From: Microbacteriaceae bacterium PS02070
GTDB taxonomy: Bacteria; Actinomycetota; Actinomycetes; Actinomycetales; Microbacteriaceae
DNA length: 64,000 bases
Direction of reading: 5' to 3'
Assembly: GCA_029959865.1 (NCBI GenBank)
Contig: JASCPE010000007.1
Location: 20,070-84,069, forward strand
Below the pieces are notes generated by a model that saw only the letters and a program-made list of their open reading frames with translations, searched no databases and was not told the origin of the DNA. Within the stretch, counting starts at the first letter, position 1; the number at the start of each line of letters is the position of its first letter. Positions 28,421-36,490 of the stretch are shown here, in pieces. A program made the translations under genes and the position numbers.

Positions 28421-29815
28421 ATGAAAGCGATCCCGCATCACGACGGAGCCTCGGCGTTCGAGCGCTTCGCGGTTGTGGAGGGGATCGCGAGAACGCGTCG
28501 ACGGATGGCGGTGTTGGAGGCGACGCAGACGGAGTTGTTGGCGTTGGCGTCGAGTCTCGCGACCAGTGGTGTGGAGGCTGGTGAGGGTGCGTCGGCGGTG
28601 CGTGCGATCGCTGCGGATATTGGTGCGGCGACGAAGCAGTCCGACCGGACGGTGGAGCGGAGTATGGGGCGTGCGGAGCTTCTGACGACCCTGTTCCCCG
28701 AGACGGTGGATGCGTTGATGGGTGGGCAGATCGACAATGCGCATGTCTCCGTGATTCTGGAGTGTGGTGGCCACATCGCCGATGCGGAGGCTAGGGCGCG
28801 GTATGAGGAGCGGGTGATTGACGTCGCGGTTCGGGAGTCGCCGGGCCGGTTGCGGTCTTTCGCGAAGCGTGAAGCCGAGAGGGCGATGCCGCGGACGCTT
28901 GAGGAGCGGCATGCCGAAGCCGCGACACGTCGGGGTGTGTTCGTCCGTGACGTGGAGGATGCGATGAGCGAGCTCGTCGCGATTCTGCCCTCGACCCTCG
29001 CTCACGGGATCCATGACCGGCTCTCCTCCATGGCTTTCGCGGTGAAGAACGCGGACGGGGCAAGGCGCGCGGACGGGGCCGGAGTGAAAGACGCGGCCGG
29101 CGTGAGGGACGCGGTCGGGGTGGAAGGCGCGAGTGGGGTGGACGGCGCGAAGGCGAACGTGGGGGAGACCCGGTCGGTCGATAACCTCCGTGCGGATCTG
29201 TTGGCGGAGATGGTGTTGACGGCGGTGCCTGAGTCCGATGGTGCGGCTGATCTTCTGGCGCATATCCGTGCGGAGGTGCTTGTGACGGTTCCTGTGCTCG
29301 CGTTGGCCGGCCGTGGGCCGATGCTGTCGACTCTGGACGGTGTGCAACCGGTCGATGCTGTGACGGCGCGGCGGCTCGTGGGGGACGTTCCCGGGTTGGA
29401 TCGGGTGTTGACGCATCCTGTTACTGGTGCGGTGTTGGCGGTGGATCGTTACCGTCCGAGCGCTGAGTTGCGCCGCTATCTTCGCGCGGTGGATGTGCGG
29501 TGCCGGTTCCCCGGCTGCAACCTCGTCGCCCGTAAGTGCGATATCGATCACGTCGAAGACGCAGCACTCGGTGGAGTCACGAGTGTGGAGAATCTGTCGC
29601 ACGCGTGTCGACGGCATCACATGCTTAAACACCATTCCCGGTGGAAGCTCCACAAGGATCCTGACGGGACCGTGGTCTGGACCAGCCCCACACAGGTGAA
29701 GTACCCCGACCGCCGCCCACCAGGCGTCCACTTCACGATCGACGATCCCGACCTCGCAGCCGCGCGAAACCCCGCCGGCTCTGACCGGGGGAAACGAGAT
29801 CCCGCCCCCTTCTAA
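28421..29815 (+). CDS. DUF222 and HNH endonuclease-domain protein (13E12 family)
   Basis: The 464-residue product has an N-terminal helical DUF222 region (LLTTLFPETVDALMGGQIDNAHV is the typical stretch, described in parts). At about residue 360 comes an HNH nuclease core with RFPGC, CDIDHVE and CRRHHMLKHH, including the metal-binding histidines and cysteines. Such genes are multicopy in actinobacteria and are related to the mycobacterial REP13E12 repeats. Between the domains (28421 frame, residues 221-244) lies a six-residue tandem repeat. The ATG is chosen at 28421, where AAGGA precedes it by seven bases. Confidence 0.9.
   Translation: MKAIPHHDGASAFERFAVVEGIARTRRRMAVLEATQTELLALASSLATSGVEAGEGASAVRAIAADIGAATKQSDRTVERSMGRAELLTTLFPETVDALMGGQIDNAHVSVILECGGHIADAEARARYEERVIDVAVRESPGRLRSFAKREAERAMPRTLEERHAEAATRRGVFVRDVEDAMSELVAILPSTLAHGIHDRLSSMAFAVKNADGARRADGAGVKDAAGVRDAVGVEGASGVDGAKANVGETRSVDNLRADLLAEMVLTAVPESDGAADLLAHIRAEVLVTVPVLALAGRGPMLSTLDGVQPVDAVTARRLVGDVPGLDRVLTHPVTGAVLAVDRYRPSAELRRYLRAVDVRCRFPGCNLVARKCDIDHVEDAALGGVTSVENLSHACRRHHMLKHHSRWKLHKDPDGTVVWTSPTQVKYPDRRPPGVHFTIDDPDLAAARNPAGSDRGKRDPAPF
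29081..29152 (+). repeat. Four 18-base tandem units inside the HNH gene
   Basis: In-frame units read GVKDAA, GVRDAV, GVEGAS and GVDGAK. A decayed version (NADGARRADGA) precedes them. They form the flexible linker between DUF222 and HNH and look like a slippage-prone minisatellite. Confidence 0.8.
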
Positions 29816-29829
29816 CCGGGGGAGAAGTG
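29801..29829 (+). repeat. GC-rich direct repeat, copy 1, covering the HNH stop codon
   Basis: CCCGCCCCCTTCTAA then CCGGGGGAGAAGTG. The TAA is the stop of the HNH gene. It is internally self-complementary (CTTCT with AGAAG, or CCCCC with GGGGG). Confidence 0.75.
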
Positions 29830-29864
29830 CCCGCTCCAGGGGGACGCGTCCCGCCCCGAGAGAC

Positions 29865-29894
29865 CCCGCCCCCTTCTAAACCGGGGGAGAAGTG
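29865..29894 (+). repeat. GC-rich direct repeat, copy 2
   Basis: The same sequence as 29801-29829 with one extra A in the centre, 36 bases further on and just before the promoter of the glycerophosphodiesterase gene. Confidence 0.75.
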
Positions 29895-29902
29895 TGCCCG
29901 GG

Positions 29903-29908
29903 TAGCCT
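29903..29908 (+). promoter_or_regulatory. Leaderless -10 of the glycerophosphodiesterase gene
   Basis: TAGCCT, six bases before the ATG at 29915. Confidence 0.65.
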
Positions 29909-29914
29909 GGACCC

Positions 29915-30931
29915 ATGCCCGCGGCCCCGCTGTTGATCGGCCACCGTGGCGCGCCCGGCTACCGTCCCGAGCATTCCGCTGCCTCCTACGAATTGGCATT
30001 CACCCAGGGAGTCGACCTCGTGGAACCCGACGTCGTCTTCACGCGCGACCGGGTGCCCGTCGTGCGGCATGAGAACGAGATTGGGTCGACCACCGATGTG
30101 GCGAGCCGCCCTGAGTTTGCCGACCGTCGTACGACCAAACGTGTGGACGGGGTCTCTTACGAGGGATGGTTCACAGAGGACTTCACCTGGGAGGAGCTCG
30201 CGACGCTGGGCACGCGGGAGCGTCTGCCGCACCTGCGTCCGCGCAGTGCCGCGCACGACGGTGAACAGCCCGTACTCCGATTGCTCGATGTCCTTCGCCT
30301 TGCCGCGGATGCGTCCCGCGCCGAGGGTCGCGAGATCGGGGTCGTGGTGGAGATCAAGCACGCGACGTACTTCCAAAGCCTGGGCGTCGACGTCGTCGGC
30401 ACCATTGACGAGGAGCTACGCGCTGCCGGGTGGGCCGAGACGGGGCTGCCCCTCGTCTTCGAGTCGTTCGAACTCGCCGTCTTGCGCACGCTCCGCGAAC
30501 GGGAGATCCCGGGGCGTCGTGTCTTCCTCGCACGGGGCATGGCGAAGCCGTTCGACCTCGTGGCCGCCCACGGGCGGGCGGCGCCGTCCTACACGGCGCT
30601 GCTGAAGCCGGCCGGTCTGGACGATCTGGCCCAGATCGTGGACGGCATCAGCCTCGACAAGCGGTTGATCCTGCAGCCCACTCCTGTGGGCCGGGCACGG
30701 ATGTCGCCGACGGTCGATGCTGCGCACGAGCGAGGTCTCGACGTCTTCACGTGGACATGCCGTCCGGAGAATGCGTTTCTCATCGGAGAGTTCCGGCGGG
30801 GCGGAGGCAAGGCGGCGTTCGGTGACTATGAGGCGGAGTGGCGCCTTCTCGCGCGGGCCGGGGTGGACGGGGTCTTCGTCGACCACCCCGATCTCGGTAT
30901 CGAGGTCTTCCGAGGAGGAACGGATGAGTGA
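29915..30931 (+). CDS. Glycerophosphodiester phosphodiesterase
   Basis: Splits glycerophosphodiesters from phospholipid turnover into glycerol-3-phosphate and an alcohol. The 338-residue chain opens with LIGHRGAPGYRPEHSAASY, the catalytic HRG and the substrate-binding PEH. VDLVEPDVVFTRDRVPVVRHE adds the metal-binding Glu-Pro-Asp and the second histidine. VVVEIKH is the third metal strand, and the barrel ends AGVDGVFVDHPDLG. There is no signal peptide, so it is cytoplasmic. Its stop lies inside the next gene's start region (8-base overlap). Confidence 0.92.
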   Translation: MPAAPLLIGHRGAPGYRPEHSAASYELAFTQGVDLVEPDVVFTRDRVPVVRHENEIGSTTDVASRPEFADRRTTKRVDGVSYEGWFTEDFTWEELATLGTRERLPHLRPRSAAHDGEQPVLRLLDVLRLAADASRAEGREIGVVVEIKHATYFQSLGVDVVGTIDEELRAAGWAETGLPLVFESFELAVLRTLREREIPGRRVFLARGMAKPFDLVAAHGRAAPSYTALLKPAGLDDLAQIVDGISLDKRLILQPTPVGRARMSPTVDAAHERGLDVFTWTCRPENAFLIGEFRRGGGKAAFGDYEAEWRLLARAGVDGVFVDHPDLGIEVFRGGTDE

Positions 30932-31328
30932 GCCGGTAATCCACGTGAGCGCGGTCGTGCTCACTCGCGCTGACGGGTGCATACTGACGGTCCGCAAGCG
31001 GGGGACGCAAAGATTCATGCTTCCCGGCGGCAAGCCGGAAGCGGGTGAGACGCCCGCGCAGACCGCGGCGCGAGAGTGCCACGAGGAGATCGGCCTCGCG
31101 CTCGACCCGGACGTGCTGACCTTCCTCGGAGTGTTTCGCGCCGCAGCCGCGAACGAGTCCGGCCACGTCGTGGAAGGCGTGACCTTCGTGGCGGATTCTC
31201 CCGCGTCTGTGCGGCCCGCGCGTGAGATCGCCGAGGTCCGGTGGCTCGATCCCAGGGGGCCGCTCCCAGCCGACCTCGCACCGATGCTGGAACACCACGT
31301 GCTCCCCGCATTGCGACTCGCTCAGTAG
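30924..31328 (+). CDS. NUDIX hydrolase
   Basis: The 134-residue protein carries the Nudix box GGKPEAGETPAQTAARECHE followed by EIGL, which binds the metal and cleaves nucleoside diphosphates linked to another moiety. The real substrate is unknown; an 8-oxo-dGTP or NTP-cleaning role is possible. The frame is open upstream, but the ATG at 30924 has AGGAGG at 30913-30918 with five bases spacing, and overlaps the end of the phosphodiesterase gene, so the two are coupled. Confidence 0.9.
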   Translation: MSEPVIHVSAVVLTRADGCILTVRKRGTQRFMLPGGKPEAGETPAQTAARECHEEIGLALDPDVLTFLGVFRAAAANESGHVVEGVTFVADSPASVRPAREIAEVRWLDPRGPLPADLAPMLEHHVLPALRLAQ

Positions 31329-31373
31329 GCCCCGCGGCCCCTGATCGGACAGGGGATCCCACCGCCGACCGAA

Positions 31374-31391
31374 AATGAGAGTCTTCTCATT
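31374..31391. promoter_or_regulatory. Perfect palindrome upstream of the subtilase
   Basis: AATGAGA, GTCT, TCTCATT. AT-rich within GC-rich surroundings and located just upstream of candidate -10 elements (TAGATC at 31409-31414, TAGCCT at 31430-31435). This is the usual place for an operator. The regulator is unknown. Confidence 0.5.
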
Positions 31392-31442
31392 CGGGTACGT
31401 GTCCTCTTTAGATCCTGTGAAACCACTCATAGCCTCCTGGGA

Positions 31443-31469
31443 GGCCCCTCACCCCTTGGGGCCATTTTT
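31443..31469 (+). terminator. Terminator-like hairpin in the gap before the subtilase
   Basis: GGCCCC (31443-31448), nine-base loop, GGGGCC (31458-31463), then ATTTTT. It may end the NUDIX transcript. Because a TAGCCT -10 lies just before it and the subtilase start only 20 bases after, it could also be an attenuator or a 5' stabilising stem. Confidence 0.5.
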
Positions 31470-31489
31470 GGCTGAAAGGTGGATTCCCT

Positions 31490-34400
31490 TTGCACCGTCG
31501 AATACTGGCAACGGTGGGCGTTATCGCGCTCGTCCTGCCCGCAACTGCCGTCACCGCGGCCGCGGCGAACACAACCGACGCTGACGCGGCGTCGCTGTTC
31601 GACCGCTCCGCGTCCAGTGGACAGATCGACAGCTCCTTCGAGGTCGCCGCGCTCAGCGACGACACTCGGGTGAATGTCGTCATCGAGATGGAAGGCGACC
31701 CGGTCGCCGTCGTCGAAGCCGAGAAGGGCTCCGAACTCAGCGCCAAGGAGAAGTCGTCGGTCGTCGACGAGCTCCAAGCCGCGCAGGAATCCATCGAGGG
31801 CGGCATCGTCGACGCGGGCGGAGAAGTGCACACTCTGATGCAGTCCGCGTACAACGGCATCAAGGCGAACCTGCCCGCGGGTGAGCTGGAGACCGTTGCG
31901 GAACTCCCCGGCGTTGTGAAGATCCACGCGGTGGAAACCCACACGATCGACAACTCCACCTCCGTGCCCTACCTCGGCGTGCCCGAGGAGTGGGAGGCCA
32001 CGGGTTACACCGGCGAGAACATCAAGGTCGCCATCATCGACACGGGAATCGACTACACCCACGCCACGTTCGGCGGACCCGGCACCGTCGAGGCATATGA
32101 AGAGGCGTTCGCTTCGTCGACCGAGGCAGCCAACCCGGCCTGGTACGGCCCCGACGCCCCGCGCGTCAAGGGCGGCATCGACCTCGTCGGTGACGACTAC
32201 GACGCGCAGTCCCCGGAGACCTCCACGCCCGAGCCCGACGACAACCCGCTGGACTGCCAGGGCCACGGCTCGCACGTCGCGGGTACCGCGGCCGGAAGCG
32301 GTGTCACGGCAGACGGTGCGACCTATGAGGGTCCGTACGACTCCAACACCCCCGCCGAGTCGTTCCTGGTCGGCCCCGGAACCGCTCCGCAGGCAGACCT
32401 CTACGCTGTCCGCGTCTTCGGCTGCGATGGATCCACTGACGTTACCGTCGAGGCCATCGACTGGGCCGTCGAAAACGACATGGACGTCATCAACATGTCG
32501 CTCGGTTCGACCTACGGCACGGCCGATGACCCGTCCGCGGTCGCGTCGACCAACGCCGTCGGAGCTGGCGTCGTCGTCATCACCTCGGCCGGCAACTCGG
32601 GCCACAACCCGTACCTGACCGGCGCTCCCGGAGCGGGAGACGGCGTCATCGCCGTCGCTGCGACCGACGGCACGGAGTCCTTCCCCGGCGCGATCGTGAC
32701 GGTCGACGGTGTGGACATCGAGGCCATCAACGCCAACGGTGCGGACTTGTCCGGCCTGGGCGACCTCGAGGTCGTCCGCGTGACCGATGACCCGGCCACC
32801 TCCGAGAACGAGGCGCTCGGCTGCTCCGCGGCTGCGTTCACCCAGGCGGGTGTCACCGAGGGTGGCAACCAGCTCGCGGTGGTCGATCGTGGAACGTGTG
32901 CCCGCGTCGCCAAGGCAGTGTTCGGTCAGCAGGCCGGCGCAGCCGTCGTGCTCCAGATCAACAACGCCGACACGCTGCCGCCGTACGAGGGCATCATCAC
33001 CGAGAACCCCGACGACGGCACTCCGTACGACGTGACCATCCCGCTCCTGGGCGTTCGCCTCAGCGACGGGGCGGCCTTCGCCACCGGCGACACCGCCACG
33101 GTCGAGGCTACCGAGATCGCCAACCCTGGGTTCAGCGGCTTCGGCAGCTTCACCTCCGGCGGCCCGCGCAGCGGCGACAGCGGCATCAGCCCGAACATCT
33201 CGGCGCCCGGTGTCTCCATCGCATCGGCCGCGGTCGGCACGGGTGACCAGGCGGCATTCCTCTCGGGGACGTCGATGGCCGCTCCGCACGTTGCGGGAAT
33301 CGCGGCGCTCGCCGTCGAGGCTCACCCCGGCTGGACTCCGCAGGACATCCACGCGGCCCTGGTCAACACGGCCAACCCTGAGGACATCGCCGGCTATGAG
33401 TCGCGCGTCGGGGGAACCGGCCTCGTGGACACGAAGCAGGCGCTCGCGACACAGGTGACCGTCACCGGCGACCCGTTCGAGACGACGGATGGCTGGCTGC
33501 GTGAGGCCGGACTCAGCTTCGGCTTCCAGGAGTCGTCGCTGCTGTACGGCGGCATCAAGACCGTCAAGGTCGAGAACCACGGATCCAAGGCGGTCACGTA
33601 CAAGGTGTCCACGGTCGCTTCGGAAGAGTCGCTGAAGGCGAAGGTCTCCACGAGCACCAAGTCCGTCACGGTGCGCCCCGGCAAGTCGGCGACGTTCGTC
33701 GTGACGGCAAGTGCCTCGCCCCGGGACGTGCCGAGCTCGCTCGCGGGTGATGACCAGTGGTCGTTCTACGAGATCTCCGGTGATGTTGTCCTGACTGCGA
33801 AGGACTCGACGTTGCGCGTGCCGTACCTGCTCGTTCCGCGATCGAACAGCACGGTCTCCACGTCGGTGCTCGGCTCGCTCTTCAGCAAGAAGACCAAGCT
33901 CACCGACACGTCCAAGGACGTTCGCCTGTACAACACCTTCGGCGCGCTGGACGCGACCGCGGATGTGTTCACGTGGGGTCTCAGCGACCCCAAGGACGCC
34001 ACGAGCGACGTTCCGGACGACGGGTACGACGTCCGCGCGGCGGGAGTCCAGTCCTACAACACGGAGGACGGCGACCTGCTGGTCTTCGCGATCAACACGC
34101 ACAAGCGGTTCTCCAACGCGGCGTCGAACGAGTACCAGGTACTCATCGACTCTGACCGCGACGGGGAGACCGACTGGATCGCGTTCTCGTACGACTCCGG
34201 AGCCGTTCGTGCCGGGTCTGCGGATGGCCTGGCGGAGGTGTTCCTCCAGAACGCCGAAACTGGTGCACTGTACGCGGCCGGCTTCCTCTCCCAGGCGCCG
34301 ACCGACAGCAGCACGGTCCTGTTGCCGCTGTACGCCGACTCGGTCGCGGTGGACGGAGCGTTCGACTACACCGTGGCGACCCAGGGTCGCGCGGGTGGAG

Positions 34401-34612
34401 TCGACACGGTCGATGCCGTCGCGACGTACGATGCGTCGGCCCCGGCGATCAGCAACGGTGACAGCGTCACGGTCAAGCGCTGGGGAAGCGCGCGCGTGCC
34501 GCTGGCGATCGATGCGGACCAGGTCGCCGCGCAGAACCCGCTCGGAGCCATGTTCGTCGTTCTGGACAACCGTTCAGGCGCTGAAGAGGCACTGCTGGTC
34601 AAGCTCAAGTAG
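31490..34612 (+). CDS. Secreted S8-family subtilisin-like serine protease
   Basis: Large exported protease of 1040 residues. The signal peptide spans about residues 1-25 (IALVLPATAVTAAAA). An inhibitor I9-like propeptide follows (about 58-155). The catalytic triad is Asp184 (AIIDTGID), His259 (CQGHGSHVAGT) and Ser595 (SGTSMAAPHVAG). A protease-associated domain is inserted around 400-520 (ALGCSAAAFTQAG, VVDRGTCARV). After the catalytic domain come Fn3-like beta domains (about 670-1035) with no transmembrane anchor or sorting signal, so it is released. TTG start with AAAGGTGG upstream. The role may be nutrient acquisition or processing of surface proteins. Confidence 0.93.
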   Translation: MHRRILATVGVIALVLPATAVTAAAANTTDADAASLFDRSASSGQIDSSFEVAALSDDTRVNVVIEMEGDPVAVVEAEKGSELSAKEKSSVVDELQAAQESIEGGIVDAGGEVHTLMQSAYNGIKANLPAGELETVAELPGVVKIHAVETHTIDNSTSVPYLGVPEEWEATGYTGENIKVAIIDTGIDYTHATFGGPGTVEAYEEAFASSTEAANPAWYGPDAPRVKGGIDLVGDDYDAQSPETSTPEPDDNPLDCQGHGSHVAGTAAGSGVTADGATYEGPYDSNTPAESFLVGPGTAPQADLYAVRVFGCDGSTDVTVEAIDWAVENDMDVINMSLGSTYGTADDPSAVASTNAVGAGVVVITSAGNSGHNPYLTGAPGAGDGVIAVAATDGTESFPGAIVTVDGVDIEAINANGADLSGLGDLEVVRVTDDPATSENEALGCSAAAFTQAGVTEGGNQLAVVDRGTCARVAKAVFGQQAGAAVVLQINNADTLPPYEGIITENPDDGTPYDVTIPLLGVRLSDGAAFATGDTATVEATEIANPGFSGFGSFTSGGPRSGDSGISPNISAPGVSIASAAVGTGDQAAFLSGTSMAAPHVAGIAALAVEAHPGWTPQDIHAALVNTANPEDIAGYESRVGGTGLVDTKQALATQVTVTGDPFETTDGWLREAGLSFGFQESSLLYGGIKTVKVENHGSKAVTYKVSTVASEESLKAKVSTSTKSVTVRPGKSATFVVTASASPRDVPSSLAGDDQWSFYEISGDVVLTAKDSTLRVPYLLVPRSNSTVSTSVLGSLFSKKTKLTDTSKDVRLYNTFGALDATADVFTWGLSDPKDATSDVPDDGYDVRAAGVQSYNTEDGDLLVFAINTHKRFSNAASNEYQVLIDSDRDGETDWIAFSYDSGAVRAGSADGLAEVFLQNAETGALYAAGFLSQAPTDSSTVLLPLYADSVAVDGAFDYTVATQGRAGGVDTVDAVATYDASAPAISNGDSVTVKRWGSARVPLAIDADQVAAQNPLGAMFVVLDNRSGAEEALLVKLK

Positions 34613-34625
34613 TCGCACTGAGTGA

Positions 34626-34663
34626 CACGAGCGGCGTCTTCCTCCGGGAAGGCGCCGCTCGTG
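34626..34663. terminator. Long hairpin between convergent subtilase and flavoprotein genes
   Basis: A 17-base stem (34626-34642 with 34647-34663) with one G-T pair and loop TCCG. There is no T tract. It probably ends transcription from both sides. Confidence 0.7.
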
Positions 34664-34676
34664 CGTGAGGTAGGAG

Positions 34677-36413
34677 TTACTCCACGAGCTTGCCGGTGGT
34701 GTCGACATCTTCCATGAGCGCTGCGATCTCATCCGGGATCGCCGGGATGGGCTCACGGGTGACGCCGTCGATCGGTGACCAGACGAGATTGACTTGCAGG
34801 GCGGGATCTGCGTCCGGGTAGTCACTCCGATTGTGTGCACCACGCGTCTCGCGGCGCTCGCGCGCTGCCTCCATCGTCGCGCGCGCGGCGAGAGCGGACG
34901 CCTTGAGGTCGAACGCATGGGCGAGATCCTGGAACCCTGCGATGTCGGGGTGCACGCCGATGTCACCCATCCGCCGCTCGATCTCATCGAGGGCGGCCAG
35001 GCCCGCCGTCAATCCCTCCTCCGAGCGCACGACACCTGCATGCTCCGTCATGACATTGCGGATCGCGCGCTGGAGAGCGCGGACGTTCTCCCTGCCGTCG
35101 GAGGCGAGGAGCGAGTCGATCTCCTCACGGGCCTGCTCCACGGCGGCACGGGAGCGCTTCTGCGCGTCGAGGTTCCGCGAGTACCCGATGGCTGACTGCC
35201 CCACCAGCCGCCCGTACACGAGCAGCTCGATGAGTGAGTTGCCGCCCAGACGGTTCGCGCCGTGCAAGCCGCTCGAGGCCTCGCCGATCGCATAGAGGCC
35301 ATCAACGCCTGTGCCGTGGTCTTCGGGCCGCACCCAGACGCCTCCCATGGAGTAGTGTGCCGTCGGCGCAATCTCAATGGGGTCCTGCGTGATGTCGAGC
35401 ATCTGGAGCTCCATCATCGTCTGGTACACGCGCGGGAGCCGGGTCATGATCGTCTCGCGCGGGAGGTGCGACACGTCCAACCACACGCCGCCGTTCGCGG
35501 TCCCGCGCCCCTCCTTGATCTCGGTGTACGCGGCGAGCGCGACACGGTCTCGGGTGGACAGCTCCATGCGCTCCGGGTCGTACTTCTGCATGAAACGCTC
35601 GCCGAGGGCGTTGCGCAGGACGCCGCCCTCGCCACGCGCCGCCTCGGAGATGAGTGTTCCCGCCGCGCTCTCCGGCTCGAGGATGCCGGACGGGTGGAAC
35701 TGGACGAGCTCCGGGTCTCGCAACCTTGCGCCCGCCTCGACGGCAAGGCGGAACGAGTCGCCGGTGTTCTCGTCGCGGCGGGATGACGTACGCCGCCAGA
35801 TGCGATTGTGTCCGCCGGCGGCGAGAATGACCGCGTCGGCGTGAATGAGGTAGCGGGTACCGTCGGCCTGATCGAAGCCGTAGGCGCCGAAGACGATCCC
35901 GTTCTCGTCCACGAGGATGCGGGTGATGTAGATGCCGTCAAGGATCGGGATATCGAGTTGCTCCGCTCGGCGGACGAGCGTGCGCTGGATCTCCAGGCCG
36001 GTGTAGTCGCCAGCGAACGCGGTGCGGCGGAACTTGTGAGCGCCGAAGAAACGCTGCGAGATACGGCCGTCGTCCTCGCGCGCAAAGTCCATTCCCCAGC
36101 GTTCAAGGTCACTGATGCCGCGCTCCGCCCCCCGGGTGACGATCTCGACGGTGTGCGGGTTGGCCAGGAGGTAGCTCTCCTTGATGGTGTCGGCGGCATG
36201 CTGCTGCCACGAGTCCTCGGTGTCCATCGTTCCCAGTGCGGCATTGATGCCGCCGGCAGCGAGGGAGGTGTGGGCATCGTTGCGGGGCCGCTTGCCGACC
36301 GCGAGGACATCGACGCCGCGTTCGGCGATCTCGATCGCGGCGCGAAGGCCGGAGCCGCCGGTGCCGATGACGATGACGGTGGTGGAGAGCTGACGTTCGG
36401 GTGCAGAAACCAT
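34677..36413 (-). CDS. FAD-dependent oxidoreductase of the FrdA/SdhA/AspO family
   Basis: The 578-residue protein has the FAD motif VIVIGTGGSGLRAAIEIAE at the N-terminus and the flavin-anchoring stretch HTSLAAGGINAALG, with His at the position of the covalent flavin link in SdhA. The substrate-domain sequences VQFHPSG and HYSMGGVWV are present, and DGLYAIGEASSGLHGANRLGGNS is the second FAD contact (in parts). No iron-sulphur or membrane subunit gene is adjacent. Whether it is a fumarate reductase-like enzyme or L-aspartate oxidase is open. The ATG at 36413 is preferred over upstream GTGs because it lies seven bases after a TACCGT. A divergent LysR gene may control it. Confidence 0.85.
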   Translation of the reverse strand: MVSAPERQLSTTVIVIGTGGSGLRAAIEIAERGVDVLAVGKRPRNDAHTSLAAGGINAALGTMDTEDSWQQHAADTIKESYLLANPHTVEIVTRGAERGISDLERWGMDFAREDDGRISQRFFGAHKFRRTAFAGDYTGLEIQRTLVRRAEQLDIPILDGIYITRILVDENGIVFGAYGFDQADGTRYLIHADAVILAAGGHNRIWRRTSSRRDENTGDSFRLAVEAGARLRDPELVQFHPSGILEPESAAGTLISEAARGEGGVLRNALGERFMQKYDPERMELSTRDRVALAAYTEIKEGRGTANGGVWLDVSHLPRETIMTRLPRVYQTMMELQMLDITQDPIEIAPTAHYSMGGVWVRPEDHGTGVDGLYAIGEASSGLHGANRLGGNSLIELLVYGRLVGQSAIGYSRNLDAQKRSRAAVEQAREEIDSLLASDGRENVRALQRAIRNVMTEHAGVVRSEEGLTAGLAALDEIERRMGDIGVHPDIAGFQDLAHAFDLKASALAARATMEAARERRETRGAHNRSDYPDADPALQVNLVWSPIDGVTREPIPAIPDEIAALMEDVDTTGKLVE

Positions 36414-36420
36414 GCGCACC

Positions 36421-36426
36421 ACGGTA
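36421..36426 (-). promoter_or_regulatory. Leaderless -10 of the flavoprotein gene
   Basis: TACCGT on the minus strand, seven bases before the ATG at 36413. Confidence 0.5.
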
Positions 36427-36478
36427 GGAAGCGGCTAGCAATTACTCCAATGCATAGTGTGAGTCATTATCATGCGCG

Positions 36479-36484
36479 TAGGGT
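36479..36484 (+). promoter_or_regulatory. Leaderless -10 of the LysR gene
   Basis: TAGGGT, six bases before the GTG at 36491. The ATG at 36485 touches the hexamer directly and would lie upstream of the transcription start. Confidence 0.6.
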
Positions 36485-36490
36485 ATGGAC

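Noticed and set aside
28421..29894. A complete insertion sequence carrying the HNH gene
   Set aside because: No transposase, no terminal inverted repeats and no target-site duplication were found. Only the 3' element is duplicated.
31427..34102. An open frame of 891 codons antisense to the subtilase gene
   Set aside because: Its product is Arg/Asp/Gly/Val-rich with no domain, and it mirrors the codon bias of the strongly supported protease on the other strand. Long antisense frames are expected at this GC content.
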